64,000 nt of DNA from Heterodera schachtii (taxonomy: Eukaryota > Nematoda > Chromadorea > Rhabditida > Heteroderidae). A program made the translations under genes and the position numbers. Each line of letters begins with the position of its first letter. Within the stretch, counting starts at the first letter, position 1. Shown here piece by piece: positions 11,128-20,632 of this stretch. The notes below the pieces were generated by a model. The model saw only the letters and a program-made list of their open reading frames with translations. It had not been told where the DNA came from and searched no databases. The DNA is taken from contig SIJG01000010.1 of assembly GCA_023374025.1 (NCBI GenBank), forward strand, positions 1,578,703-1,642,702. Direction: 5' to 3'.

Positions 11128-14052
11128 TCAATTGCTTTGGTCCGCTTCTTCTTCTTCTGCTGCTGGTGGAGGAGACAATGGCCTAAATTGAGTGCCACAA
11201 TTTTGAATTGGATTTGACAAAAGTAGCAAAAAATGCCGTCGTTGCTCACCCAATGTCAAAGTGATCATGCAAATCAATGCTCACATCATTCAAATCGTCC
11301 AAAATTTCGTCTTCCCATTGATCCGCCGCCTTTTCACTAATTGGGCATCGCTTCAGCTGCCAGCCATTATAATCCGCATGTTCAATTATGATGTACATCA
11401 ATGTCAGCTTTTCTTGGGTCCGTTCGTTCACCAATTCGAATGGCACAATTGGCGTTGTATCAGCCAATGAAAATTGAACAATGTAAGCGGCGGCCAAAGT
11501 GGTGGCACGGAGAAATGCCTGAAGAGTGAGACGAACGAAATTTAGCCGGCCGAGACTTTTTTTAATTTTCAAATTTAAAAACTTTAAGAAAATAATCTTA
11601 GAAATTTGGCTCTATTATAGTTTGTTGTCCCCCATAAATTTTTCGAAATTTTTTTATATTTACAAAAGTCATGAAAACAGAGGTCGAAGACCACGAATCC
11701 GGCATCCATTTCGACCAATTCCGAATCCCGGACCATTTTTAGACTAAAGATATAAAATTCTAAAAGTTTTAAATTTTCTATTTTTTTTGTTCGATTTCGG
11801 ATCCGATATTCGGAATTGGTCGAAATGGATACCGTATTAGTGATCAGCGACTCCGAAAACCTAAGAAAAGGTGAATTTTTTGTTTGAAATTCCGAGGAAA
11901 AAATTTTAGAAATGTTTTCGAAAAAACTTACTAATTCATCATAAATTTAAACAATAATTTTTTTTAATTTTGTCCCGGCAAAATTTTGGCCGGCGAAATT
12001 TGTCCTGTTTCCAGGTGAAGCAAACTCGCAATCCGATAAATCGCGAGATTTTTTTTTCAATGAATTTTCATGTCTTAACCAAAATCACACCAGTGCATGC
12101 TAATAAGATAATGTAGAATCAAGAATAAAATCCCAAAAAACATGGCGACACCTCCTTGAAAATGTTGATCCACTCGAAGTTTTCGTCGTCTGTTTGGGAA
12201 CACAATCGCTTGGGTTGGCCATCTTTGCTCGGAGTGTGCAACCATTTGAACACGGATTGCCCAGCATTTGGATTTGGCCCATCCAAATTGTCATAGCCCC
12301 AAATGGGCAAAAGCAAACGAGCATCGATTGAGTTCAGCCGAGTGAAATCCGGCAAAATGGTCGGCCAAACATGATGGCATTTGATAAAGATATCAACGTT
12401 GAGAAATTGCAAACGTTGAATGGTTGGCGCAAAAATGGGCAAAATTTCTCGGACCAAAACATCCACAAAGGGTTGGAGGCCGAATTTAAAAGAAAGAGTA
12501 AAAATGCGCAAATTGGTGCCACTTCTGTCCCAAATTTGCTTGTTGGCACGGAGAAAAGCGATCACGGAATGATCAATGTACCTGACAAAGTTGGGCTGCT
12601 TTTATCCAGAGCAGGACAAAACGTCGCTGGACAGATTTTTGACCATTTCGAATCCCGGACCCAAACTAGAACAAAAGCCGAAAATTGAATCGATTTTGGA
12701 CAATAAAAATTAAATTTTGTGAAAAATTAGTTCTCGAATTTTGTTCGAATTCGGGTCCGGGGTCCGAAATTGGTCGAAATGGATATCTCCCGAAACCCTC
12801 AAGTTTCATGTTTTTATCCCAAAATAATAAAGGAGAATATGGGACCCCCATTCTTCACTATTGCCACATTCTCGGTATTGTTTGATAAGCATTTTAAAAA
12901 CTCTATTAACCGGCAAATTGTCAAAAAATTTTTTTTTATTAATGTACAAAAAATGAGGGCAAAAAAAGTTTGAAAAACTAGATTTTTGAGTTCCTTTTGG
13001 CCATAACTTTTTTTAAACTTAACATAAATTTTTGAAATTTTGCAAATTAATAAAAACACACAGAGCTATCGAACAACACCAACAATGCTTAATTTGATTC
13101 ACATTGAACAAAGTTATGGTCCAAAAAGTTTTCCAGCGACGTTTTTGGGGTGCACCCGCTTTTATCAGCTAAACTAATGAAATGTTCATTGATAATTTAC
13201 TTAATTTGAAGGCATTTAAAGTGAATTTTGCTGGGCAGCGGACAGTTCGGCAAAGGAAATCCCTCAGATTTGCCCTTCACAAAAAGTTGCAGCGGACTGT
13301 CGGGCGACGGAAACGGCACAGAGTTGGAACCACAGTCAAATAAGTCTGGCTCAGGGCCCTTGCGAATTGTGATTGGCCTCCAAATTGTCAATGCTGATTT
13401 GCCATCAAAATGTGTGTCCACTAAAATGTCGAAACGGTCGGAAATCAGTGCCAATTTGAGGCCGAGTTTAAAGTGGTCAAAAAAGGGCAGAATGTCCATC
13501 AAAACATCGCTGCAAATCCAACTGAAAGAATGAAATTTTTGTTAATTAGTAGTTTATGGAGGTGCGCAATTACGGATTGCGTAATTAAGGCCTTTTACCC
13601 CCCCCCCCCCTCCCTGCGCAATTACATACAAAGTATATGTTCGGGTTTTCCATAATTTTGGCCTGTATACAACAGAAATGCTAAGAAATTAATTTGTATG
13701 TACGGCCATTAATTAACTCATTTTTCATTGTTGGGAAATGATTTTTGAATGAAAATCCAAAAGGTACCTCATTACGTTTTTTTTTGCTTTGAGTACACCG
13801 GTGGGGGACCCTTTTAGGATTGAGTCCGAAGGCATTAACCCTAATCATAAAATTCACATTAATTAATTATCATTTGTCTCACATTTTCCTCTTCAAATTT
13901 CGATTTTCCATTTTCTTCTTCTGTTCTTCTCCAAATGTTGTCTCAAATGATGAACCCAACGATTGCTGCTGATTTTCACCAATTTTGGCAGATGAAATTT
14001 TGGAATGGTCGGCGGAGGAAAATTTTTTCTTTTTTTCGGCGGGCGATGCCAT
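11128..14052 (-). CDS. F-box family protein, copy D (414 aa, frame intact)
   Basis: Complement(11128-11182, 11250-11518, 12152-12581, 13201-13521, 13883-14052), 1245 nt with no break. Exon 1 gives [20 protein letters not shown]. Exon 2 is the F-box ([14 protein letters not shown], then [20 protein letters not shown]). Exon 3 has [27 protein letters not shown] and [13 protein letters not shown]. Exon 4 has [32 protein letters not shown] and [16 protein letters not shown]. Exon 5 is Pro/Glu-rich. Exon 2 is about 50 bases longer than in B because a 'PFPSPDSP' block is repeated in altered form as '[10 protein letters not shown]', an internal duplication just before the intron. Introns 2 and 3 carry inverted-repeat fragments. 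By family, a presumed SCF substrate adaptor. Confidence 0.8.
11680..11850. repeat. Inverted repeat 'GACCAATTCCGAATCC' in intron 3 of copy D
   Basis: The left arm 'tttcgaccaattccgaatcccgga' is complementary to 'tccgatattcggaattggtcgaaa' at the right. The same word pair occurs at 12640-12785 and 35700-35945. Confidence 0.65.
12640..12790. repeat. Inverted repeat 'TTTCGAATCCCGGACCC' in intron 2 of copy D
   Basis: Arms 'catttcgaatcccggacccaaactagaacaaaa' and 'ttgttcgaattcgggtccggggtccgaaattggtcgaaatg' face each other around an AT-rich loop. Confidence 0.65.
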
Positions 14053-14125
14053 TGAAAACCCAATTAAATTCGCTAAAAAATTATATAAAATTAAGCCAAA
14101 TTAAACAATATCGGAATAGCTAAAT
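14053..14125 (-). promoter_or_regulatory. Conserved upstream region of F-box copy D
   Basis: Reading toward the ATG: 'caatattgtttaatttggct', then 'ttatataatttt', then 'gcgaatttaattgg'. The same order of blocks precedes copies E, J and K. TTATATAA about 30-45 bases before the ATG is a TATA-box candidate. The end of exon 5 of copy E (stop at 14091-14093) overlaps it. Confidence 0.5.
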
Positions 14126-14426
14126 TTGACGTTTGACCCCTCGGTGGACACAATGGCCTAAAAATGCTTAAAGATTTGTAAAAATTAAATTTTGTAGCAG
14201 ATTTATAAAAGTTGGAAAATTAATTAGGTAATTAATTAATTAATCGCACATATTTATAAAATTCAACTAGAAATGCAATTAACTCATAATATTCAAATTG
14301 TTGTTGGATTTATAAAAATTGAAAAAATTGTTTAAATGTTTCTTCGCCCAGCCCTGGTCGGGCTCCATTTTACATTTCAAAGCTCTTAAAATTTGCAATT
14401 GTTTTTTTTCTTTAATAATATTTACA

Positions 14427-14550
14427 GGCGAATTCATTTTATATGGAATTTTCTTGTGCCAACAATACTTCTTCTATCATTAATGAAGAACCGCAGAAAT
14501 CGCCGGGTTCATTTGTGAAAACGGCTTTTGGAAGGCGACGCCATTGGTAA
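14427..14550 (+). other. Short exon-like segment, unrecognised
   Basis: A tttacag acceptor precedes an open stretch starting with an ATG at about 14442. It gives a 35-residue product with Ser/Asn-rich and Gly-Arg-Arg parts (motifs EEPQKSPGSF and KTAFGRRRHW). The central part faintly resembles the first exon of the F-box genes, but on the other strand. It may be decayed coding DNA. Confidence 0.25.
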
Positions 14551-14618
14551 CACTGACCAAAAAACAATTACATAAATTGCCAATTAGGCGGCGGCGGGAG
14601 GGAGAAATGGGGCGGAGC

Positions 14619-14992
14619 CGTTATTTAAAAAACCATCATTATGATTTTATGAAAAATTATTTATAACTTTGCTTAAAAGCAATAAAATTATTATTTTTTC
14701 ATATCATTCGATAGCCCTAAGTATGCTCTACAAGTCTACAAAATTTCAGAAAATTTCGTCAAGTTTCAAAAATGTTAGGGCCAAAAATGCTCTAAAAATA
14801 CTCGAAAACCAAGGTTTTTGAGTTCATCTAGCCATAACTTTTTTGAAAATTAATGAAATTTTCTGAAATTTTGTAGACTTGTAGAGCATACTTAGGGTTA
14901 TCGAATGATATGAAAAAATAAAATATTATTGCTTTTAAGCTAAGTTATAAACAATTTTTCATAAAATCATAATGATGGTTTTTTTAATAACG
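14619..14992. mobile_element. Fold-back element 1 in place of exon 4 of copy E
   Basis: Arms of about 140 bp (ttatttaaaaaaccatcattatg... and its complement ...cataatgatggtttttttaataa) around a roughly 95-bp loop. Both contain 'tatcattcgatagccctaagtatgctctac'. A half-copy lies at 30195-30325. Confidence 0.8.
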
Positions 14993-15079
14993 ACATAGCA
15001 CCGGAGAAATTGATCTGCTGGCCATAACTTTTTTTTAGTCGGCCAATTTCTTAAAATTTGGTATCATTCGAATGCTTTT

Positions 15080-15253
15080 CATGTTTAGAAGCGATAATTA
15101 AGCAGAAGTTTAGCGATTAAGCATCTCACAAAAAAAGAAATAATTTAGAAAAAGTCTGCTTTTGTGAATTTTTAATGTTCTTTAAAATGTAACTTTTTTT
15201 GTGAGATGAACTTAATCGCTTAGCTTCTGCTTAATCATCGCTTCTAAAACATG
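15080..15253. mobile_element. Fold-back element 2
   Basis: Arms 'catgtttagaagcgat..aattaagcagaag' and 'cttctgcttaatcatcgcttctaaaacatg', with 'gcatctcacaaaaaaag' and 'ctttttttgtgagatg' further in, are complementary. The hairpin would span about 174 bases. Confidence 0.75.
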
Positions 15254-15291
15254 TGTCTAAACAATGGGAAACGTAAATCAAAGGCGATACA

Positions 15292-15627
15292 CTAATTGGG
15301 TTTGGGTCCTATATTTTGGTCAAAATTTTTCGATTTTTTTTTTAATATTTTTATTATCAGAATTGCTTTAAAATAACAAATAAATAGAGCGGTTTTATGT
15401 GCTTATTGGGTACACTTCAGCGATTTGTGACCATAAATTGTAAAAATATCCGGTCCTCCAAATTGCTTACGCCACAAAAAATGCGAATATGTGGAAAAAA
15501 GGGATCTGTGTGTGCCAAATCTCGTTTTGTGCATTTCCATTAATATAAAAGCAAATCTGATAATAAAAAACAAAAAAAAAAAAATTCGAAAAATTTTGAC
15601 CAAACTATAGGACCCAAACCCAATTAG
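15292..15627. mobile_element. MITE-like element in intron 3 of copy E
   Basis: Terminal inverted repeats of more than 30 bp, CTAATTGGGTTTGGGTCCTA at the left and its complement at the right, enclose AT-rich sequence. No transposase. The two flanks together match the intron of copy J near 33265, which lacks the element. Confidence 0.85.
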
Positions 15628-16990
15628 TACCTCAAAGGCAACCAATTAGTCAGTCGTTTAACAAAAATGTGGTCACACCGCTTTGAAACTGTTGATCCAT
15701 CTGAGGTTCGGTTGTTGATACAATGAATAAAAACAGTGAAATCGCTTCGGCCGTCCATCGGTGGTCGGCGTGTGCAACCATTTGGACAGCGCATGGCCAG
15801 CAGTTGGAGTTGCATTTGGCCCACCAAAATCATCACTGATCATATCGAGCAACAGAATATCAGTATCGATTGAATTAACGTTCAGATCGGAAAGAATTGT
15901 CGGCGATGTGAAGCGAAGCAAATTCTCCAAATGAGCAGTATTACAAAAACCCAAATGATGGACATTTGTTGTCGTAAAAATAGGCCAAATTTTATGAACC
16001 AAAACATTCCAAATTGGCTGGGCATTGCTTTCGGATGAAAACAAATGCAAATACAAATTGGTGCCCTTGGCCCAAATTTGTTGATTAGAGCGGAGAAATC
16101 TGATGACGGAGTGATCAATGTAACTGAAAAAGGAATGAATACTTCTAAATTTGTATGTACAATTTTTTTTAATTACTCAATCCGAAAGTAATTAAAGCGA
16201 ATTTTGTTGGGCAGCGGACGGTCGGGCAACGGAAATTCAGCACGTTCAACACCGACAAGTAATTTAGGTTTTGGTCCAACGCCCTTTTCAATTTTGACAT
16301 TCCTCCAAATTGTCAATTCGCTTTTGCCATCGAAATGCGCGTCCACTAAACCATCGAAACGTGGCGAAAGCATTGCCAATTTGAGGCCGAGTTCAACACG
16401 TTCAAATAAGGGAAATATGTCCATCCAAACATCGCTGCAAATCCAGCTTAAAATGTAAAAGGTATGTCACATAATTAAGAATTTAAGATATTTTTGAAGT
16501 TGGAAATCCGATTTCCGAAAAATTGCGCTAAATTTGACCGAAAATCAACAAAATTAGCTATTTTTTGATGAAAATCTGCTAAAAATATGTAAAACTTTAT
16601 GTACGGACATTATCCCATTAATTCATACTTGGAAAATGGTTTTTGAATGAAAATCCAAAAAGGTAAACTCATTACGTTTTTTGCTTTGAGTACACAGGTG
16701 GGGGGAGGGGGGGCTTTTTGGGTTGAGTCCGAAAATCATTAGGCGTAACCCTAAAATTTTTATTAATTACTTACCATTTTTCTCACATTAATTAATATTA
16801 ATTATTTATAAATTTTTCACATTTTCCTCTTCAAAATTCGATTTTCCATTTTCTTCTTCTGTTCTCCTCCAAATGCTGTCTCAAATGATGAACCCGACAA
16901 TTGCTGCTGATTTTCACCAATTTTGGCAGAAGAAATTACGCAATTGTCGGCGGAGGAAAATTTTTTCCTTTTTTCGGCGGGCGATGCCAT

Positions 16991-17055
16991 TGAAAATCCA
17001 ATTAAATTCGCTTAAAAATTATATAAAAGCCAAATTAAACAATATCGAAATATAG
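16991..17055 (-). promoter_or_regulatory. Conserved upstream region of F-box copy E
   Basis: The same block order as before copy D: 'cgatattgtttaatttggct', 'tttatataattttt', 'gcgaatttaattgga', then ATG. TATATAA is about 35 bases from the start codon. Confidence 0.5.
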
Positions 17056-17394
17056 AGCAACAGCAGGAAATTACTGTTTAATCCGAACTAACACAAAAAT
17101 TTTATGTGATAATTAATGTTTTATCATTTAAATTTTTACTCGATTCTTTACATTCTGTTTATTTTTTGTCTTTTCCTCAAATTTTGTTTCCCATCTTCTC
17201 AGACTTTATTATTTCGGAATCTCTTCTCCTCGGATATTTTTAATTGTAATTGTGCTTTTATTTAAATTGGTCTTTTCATAAATTGTTGCAGGGCTGGTAT
17301 CCGTCCTTGAATGGCAAGGACGTCCTTGAAAATGAGCATTTAAAAAATGGAAAAAATAATCAAAGGAAATTTGATAAATTTTTGAATTTATAAC

Positions 17395-19027
17395 TAGGGC
17401 TAATAGGCACCAAAAACCGCCAAAAAGGCACTTTAATAGGCACCAAAAAATCGAAAAAAGGCATAAAAAGGCTTGAAAATCCCCAAAAAAGGCGTGAAAA
17501 AAGGCATTTAAAATTTTTTTTAATAAGGATTTTTAGAGAGCAAAACACCTAAAACCTAATCAAAAAATTCATTTTTGGTCATTAAATGATTAATAAATAT
17601 TTTATAGCTTCTTAGAATAAGGAAAATTTTAATCCTAGAATTGTTATCAATGAAAAAAATATATTTATTTTTGGAGATGAATTTTTGAGAAATTTTTCAT
17701 TTCTTAGGGTTAGTTTTTGAAAAAATTTTTTTCAATTCTTAGTGGTGTATTTTCTGAAATTTTTTCGGGTCATTCTTAGGGGTGTATTTTCCCGATTTTA
17801 TTGCCTTTTTAATCTATTATTTTTCGGAAAAAAACGCCAAAAAAGGCACCAAAATGGCAAAATGCCAAAAAAGGCATTTAAGGCATGAAAATCCCGAAAA
17901 AGGCAAAAAAGGGCATAATAAAAGTCAACGTAGAAGGCTCAAATTTTTTGAAATTGTGCAGGCTAATAAAGAACATTTAGACCTTTTGATTAATATCAAC
18001 ATTGATTTTTTTGGTTGGCTAAAAAAAGTTATGAGACTTTAAAATTGTCTGCGCCAAAGTGACCCCGACCCTTTGAAAGGCTGCTGTGCCCACAAATCAA
18101 ATCCACCACGATTCGTAGATGTGAAAAGACGAATGGGATTAGGGAATGGGATGACCTCCCATTTTTAAGCTTTGGAGAAAGGGGCGATTTGCTCCGTTGA
18201 AATCCCCATGGGATCATGGTTAAATGGCAAATTTATTTTTGAAAAAATTTTAATTTAAAATATGACAAAATCAAAAACAGCTGAAACAGCATTCCATTTT
18301 CATAACAAGACAATTTGTCGTATTGTTTATGAACATTTTACGATTCCTCTGAATTTACTTCTTCCACTCTGAAATCAATTGCCAATTTCACTTTGTCCTC
18401 CTCTTTGTCATAAAATCCTTTGCGCGGATCCATCAATTCCTTAATTATAACAATTGTATGGAGCTAAAGAATATTAATTGCGGTACTTTTCCTTTATAAT
18501 TAGCGCTCGCATTTTGAGGCATATGCCTTTTTTCTGCGCACTAGTTTCGGTATATTAAGCATAAAGAACACATTTTCCACTTGGTTTCAGGCTTCTACGT
18601 TAACTTTTATTATTTTCCTTTTTTGGCATTTTGCTGTTTTGGTGACTTTTGGCGTTTTTTTTCCAAAAATTTCCAATAAAAATGCAAGAAAATCGGGAAA
18701 ATACATCCCAAAGAAATGACCTGAAAAAATTTCTCTAAGAAATGAAAAAATTTTCAAAATTCATCTCCAAAATAATATATTTATTTTCTTGATAAAATTC
18801 TATGTTTAAAATTTTTCCTTCTTCGAAAAAGCTATAAAATATTTTAAGAATCATTTAGATGATCAAAATTAAGTTTTTTGGTTAAATTTTACGTGTTTTG
18901 CTCACTAAAATCCCTATTAAAAAATTTTTTTAATGCCTTTTTCGGGATATTCGTGCCCTTTTTTCAATTTTTTAGGCCTATTATAGTGCCTTTTTCACGA
19001 TTTTTGGTGCCTTTTTTTGCGAGCTCT
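17395..19027. mobile_element. Long palindromic element (AGGCACC arms)
   Basis: Two arms of roughly 450-560 bp are built on degenerate 'aaaaaggcaccaaaa' words. The left (17395-17960) ends in 'ataaaagtcaacgtagaagg' and the right (18570-19027) starts with the complement 'cttctacgttaacttttatta'. A related piece surrounds the hAT insertion at 61.6-62.9 kb. The centre (17960-18570) is unique sequence and contains an apparent last exon of a MATH-domain gene. No transposase frame seen. Confidence 0.75.
18338..18463 (-). pseudogene. MATH-domain gene, last exon only
   Basis: After a ttctttag acceptor the frame stays open for 41 codons to a TAA at 18338-18340. It contains LMDPRKGFYDKEEDKVKLAI followed by DFRVEEV. 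This matches the end of MATH (TRAF-like) domains as I know them from expanded nematode MATH proteins, where LMDPxKGFY..EDKVTLAI is typical. No other part of such a gene is recognisable nearby. The fragment sits in the centre of a palindromic repeat element, so it looks captured or orphaned. Confidence 0.6.
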
Positions 19028-19090
19028 ATTCAGTATTTTTTTTTAAATAAAATAAAAAACTAAATTTAAATTAAATTCGGAAAAATTTAA

Positions 19091-20177
19091 CTGTGCGCCG
19101 CCAGTGACAATGCGAATTCGTTGCCGCATGTATTTCATGAGGGCAAATTTGATCAGCGACAAAAAGCTTAAAAAATCCACCAAAAAATTAATCATCATTA
19201 ATTTTAGTTTATCCTATTCAAAAATCATTTCAGGAACAGTCAGTTAATGTTTATAACCTTCATTGGTTGTTCATTTTCCTGAGGTTTCTTTTTTTTTGCC
19301 AAAAAAATGACTAATTTTTGCCATTTTGGGGCCAAATTCCCGAAAGGCGCCACCGGGTCAATTTTTTGGTAAATTTAAATAAAAAATGTGCAAATCCCGA
19401 GTCTCGGTCCCGGCTTTTTAAAAAATTCGGGCTCTAGCACACTCCTCTCCCCGCCAAAAGGGATAGAACAAAAAAAAGGATTTTGTGCCAAAGTCTAACT
19501 CGCCCTATGTCAAATGGAAACACGGCACCCTCAAAATATCTGAAAATTTTTTTTTGTATTTCCTCCTTACCCTGAAAAGATGTCTCATTTTCCATCCAAA
19601 GTGACACCAATGAAGTGATCACAACAGCCTTTTTTTGTAAAAAAAAATAATTTAAAAATTTTTAAGAATTAAAAAAAAAATTAATTCAGTTGACGGAATG
19701 ATCAATTGTAGAAAACAGAAGCCGGCTGATCGGGAAAAAACAAAGCACACGTACAAACGGCGTAATTGCCTGGGGCGAAAAAAAGCAATTAGGAAAAATT
19801 TCTAAGTTTCTGAAATTTTATTTTTTAAATTTGTTTTAAAAAGTAAAATAAAAGTTTGAAAAACCAAATAATTAGATGAAATAAATTGTCTAATTGACAA
19901 TAATAATTTATTTTAAATCATTCCATAATAAATAAATTCAATAACTTAAAGAATATTCAATACTTTAAATGCTAAAAAAAAATTATTTTTATTTTAAATC
20001 AAAAAGAAAAAATTAAAATTTTATTTAAACACTTTTTACCGGTCGCATATGATTCCAACTGGGAAGTGACAAATCCTTCTTTGATTCGGAAGTCGGGCAG
20101 CCGAATTTTGTGCAATTTTAGTGCCTCGCGTTGGCCCTTGGACCAGCCGTAGGACACCTGGTCCGAGGTGTACACGT
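19091..20177 (-). pseudogene. Cys-loop ligand-gated ion channel relic
   Basis: 20040-20177 encodes part of an extracellular domain ([20 protein letters not shown]; then KIRLPDF; then ESYATG, ending at a GTAAAA donor). A piece at about 19690-19769 encodes [18 protein letters not shown] and LQLIIP, but one base is missing after the Asn-Tyr, so the frame breaks. 19571-19628 encodes AVVITSLVSLWMENETSFQ, which reads as the rest of transmembrane helix 1, with a GTAAGG donor. 19091-19166 encodes FLSLIKFALMKYMRQRIRIV, possibly the end of a later helix. The pattern 'G-N-Y, F..S.GF, LIIP, SLVSLWME' fits nematode Cys-loop channels, probably an anion-channel subgroup. Helices 2 and 4 and the Cys-loop were not found. 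The channel would sit in the plasma membrane, but this copy looks dead. Confidence 0.6.
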
Positions 20178-20200
20178 CTGGCAAAATTATGCAATTTAAA

Positions 20201-20442
20201 AAAAAATATTTTTCGAGTTTCTGACAAAATTAGAGTTTTCCCCAACTTTAGGGGAGAGAAAAGTCGGTGAGGAAATTATCTGAGAAAGTTTTGGGGAAAT
20301 CTGGGTCCTAAAATTTTGACCAGGACTATGTAGTATTTTTGCACAATGCTTGAGATCATCAAAAAGGAAAGAATGCTTCAATCAACTCGCTTTTATTCAT
20401 AAGCCATTTTTATCAACGATTACTCACACTGAATTTTACATA

Positions 20443-20475
<33 letters not shown>

Positions 20476-20600
20476 GTGGAAATGGGGACGCATTTGCGAG
20501 CAAGCAAAGCTCAAATACATATATACAAACAAATTATATACAATATTGAAATGGCAAAATGCCAATATCATTTCAAGAACGGATTGCTTTCGACCAATTA
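20201..20600. other. AT-rich spacer with (AT)n microsatellite
   Basis: A perfect TA repeat lies at about 20446-20471. Otherwise nothing supported. Confidence 0.5.
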
Positions 20601-20632
20601 ATTCATTCATTCATTTCTGCTGCTGTTGTTGA

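Larger units (their letters stand above)
14091..16990 (-). pseudogene. F-box family copy E, exon 4 lost
   Basis: Exon 1 is 16821-16990, exon 2 16177-16446 (MDIFPLFERVELGLKLAM; LVDAHFDGKSELTIW) and exon 3 15679-16123 (YIDHSVIRFLRSNQQIW; KWLHTPTTDGRPK). These three join in frame. An exon 5 remains at 14091-14157. Exon 4, which should carry [10 protein letters not shown], is absent. In its place, between the intron 3 sequence that resumes at about 15256 and exon 5, sit two fold-back elements (14619-14992 and 15080-15253), and a third element (15292-15627) lies in the intron. The resumption point falls at the normal exon 4 acceptor, so a rearrangement tied to these elements removed the exon. Exon 2 and its flank nearly match copy C. 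Confidence 0.8.

Noticed and set aside
17395..19027. CRISPR-like or satellite array because of repeated AGGCACC words
   Set aside because: Spacing is irregular, the words are degenerate and the arms are inverted; it is a palindromic element in a eukaryotic genome.
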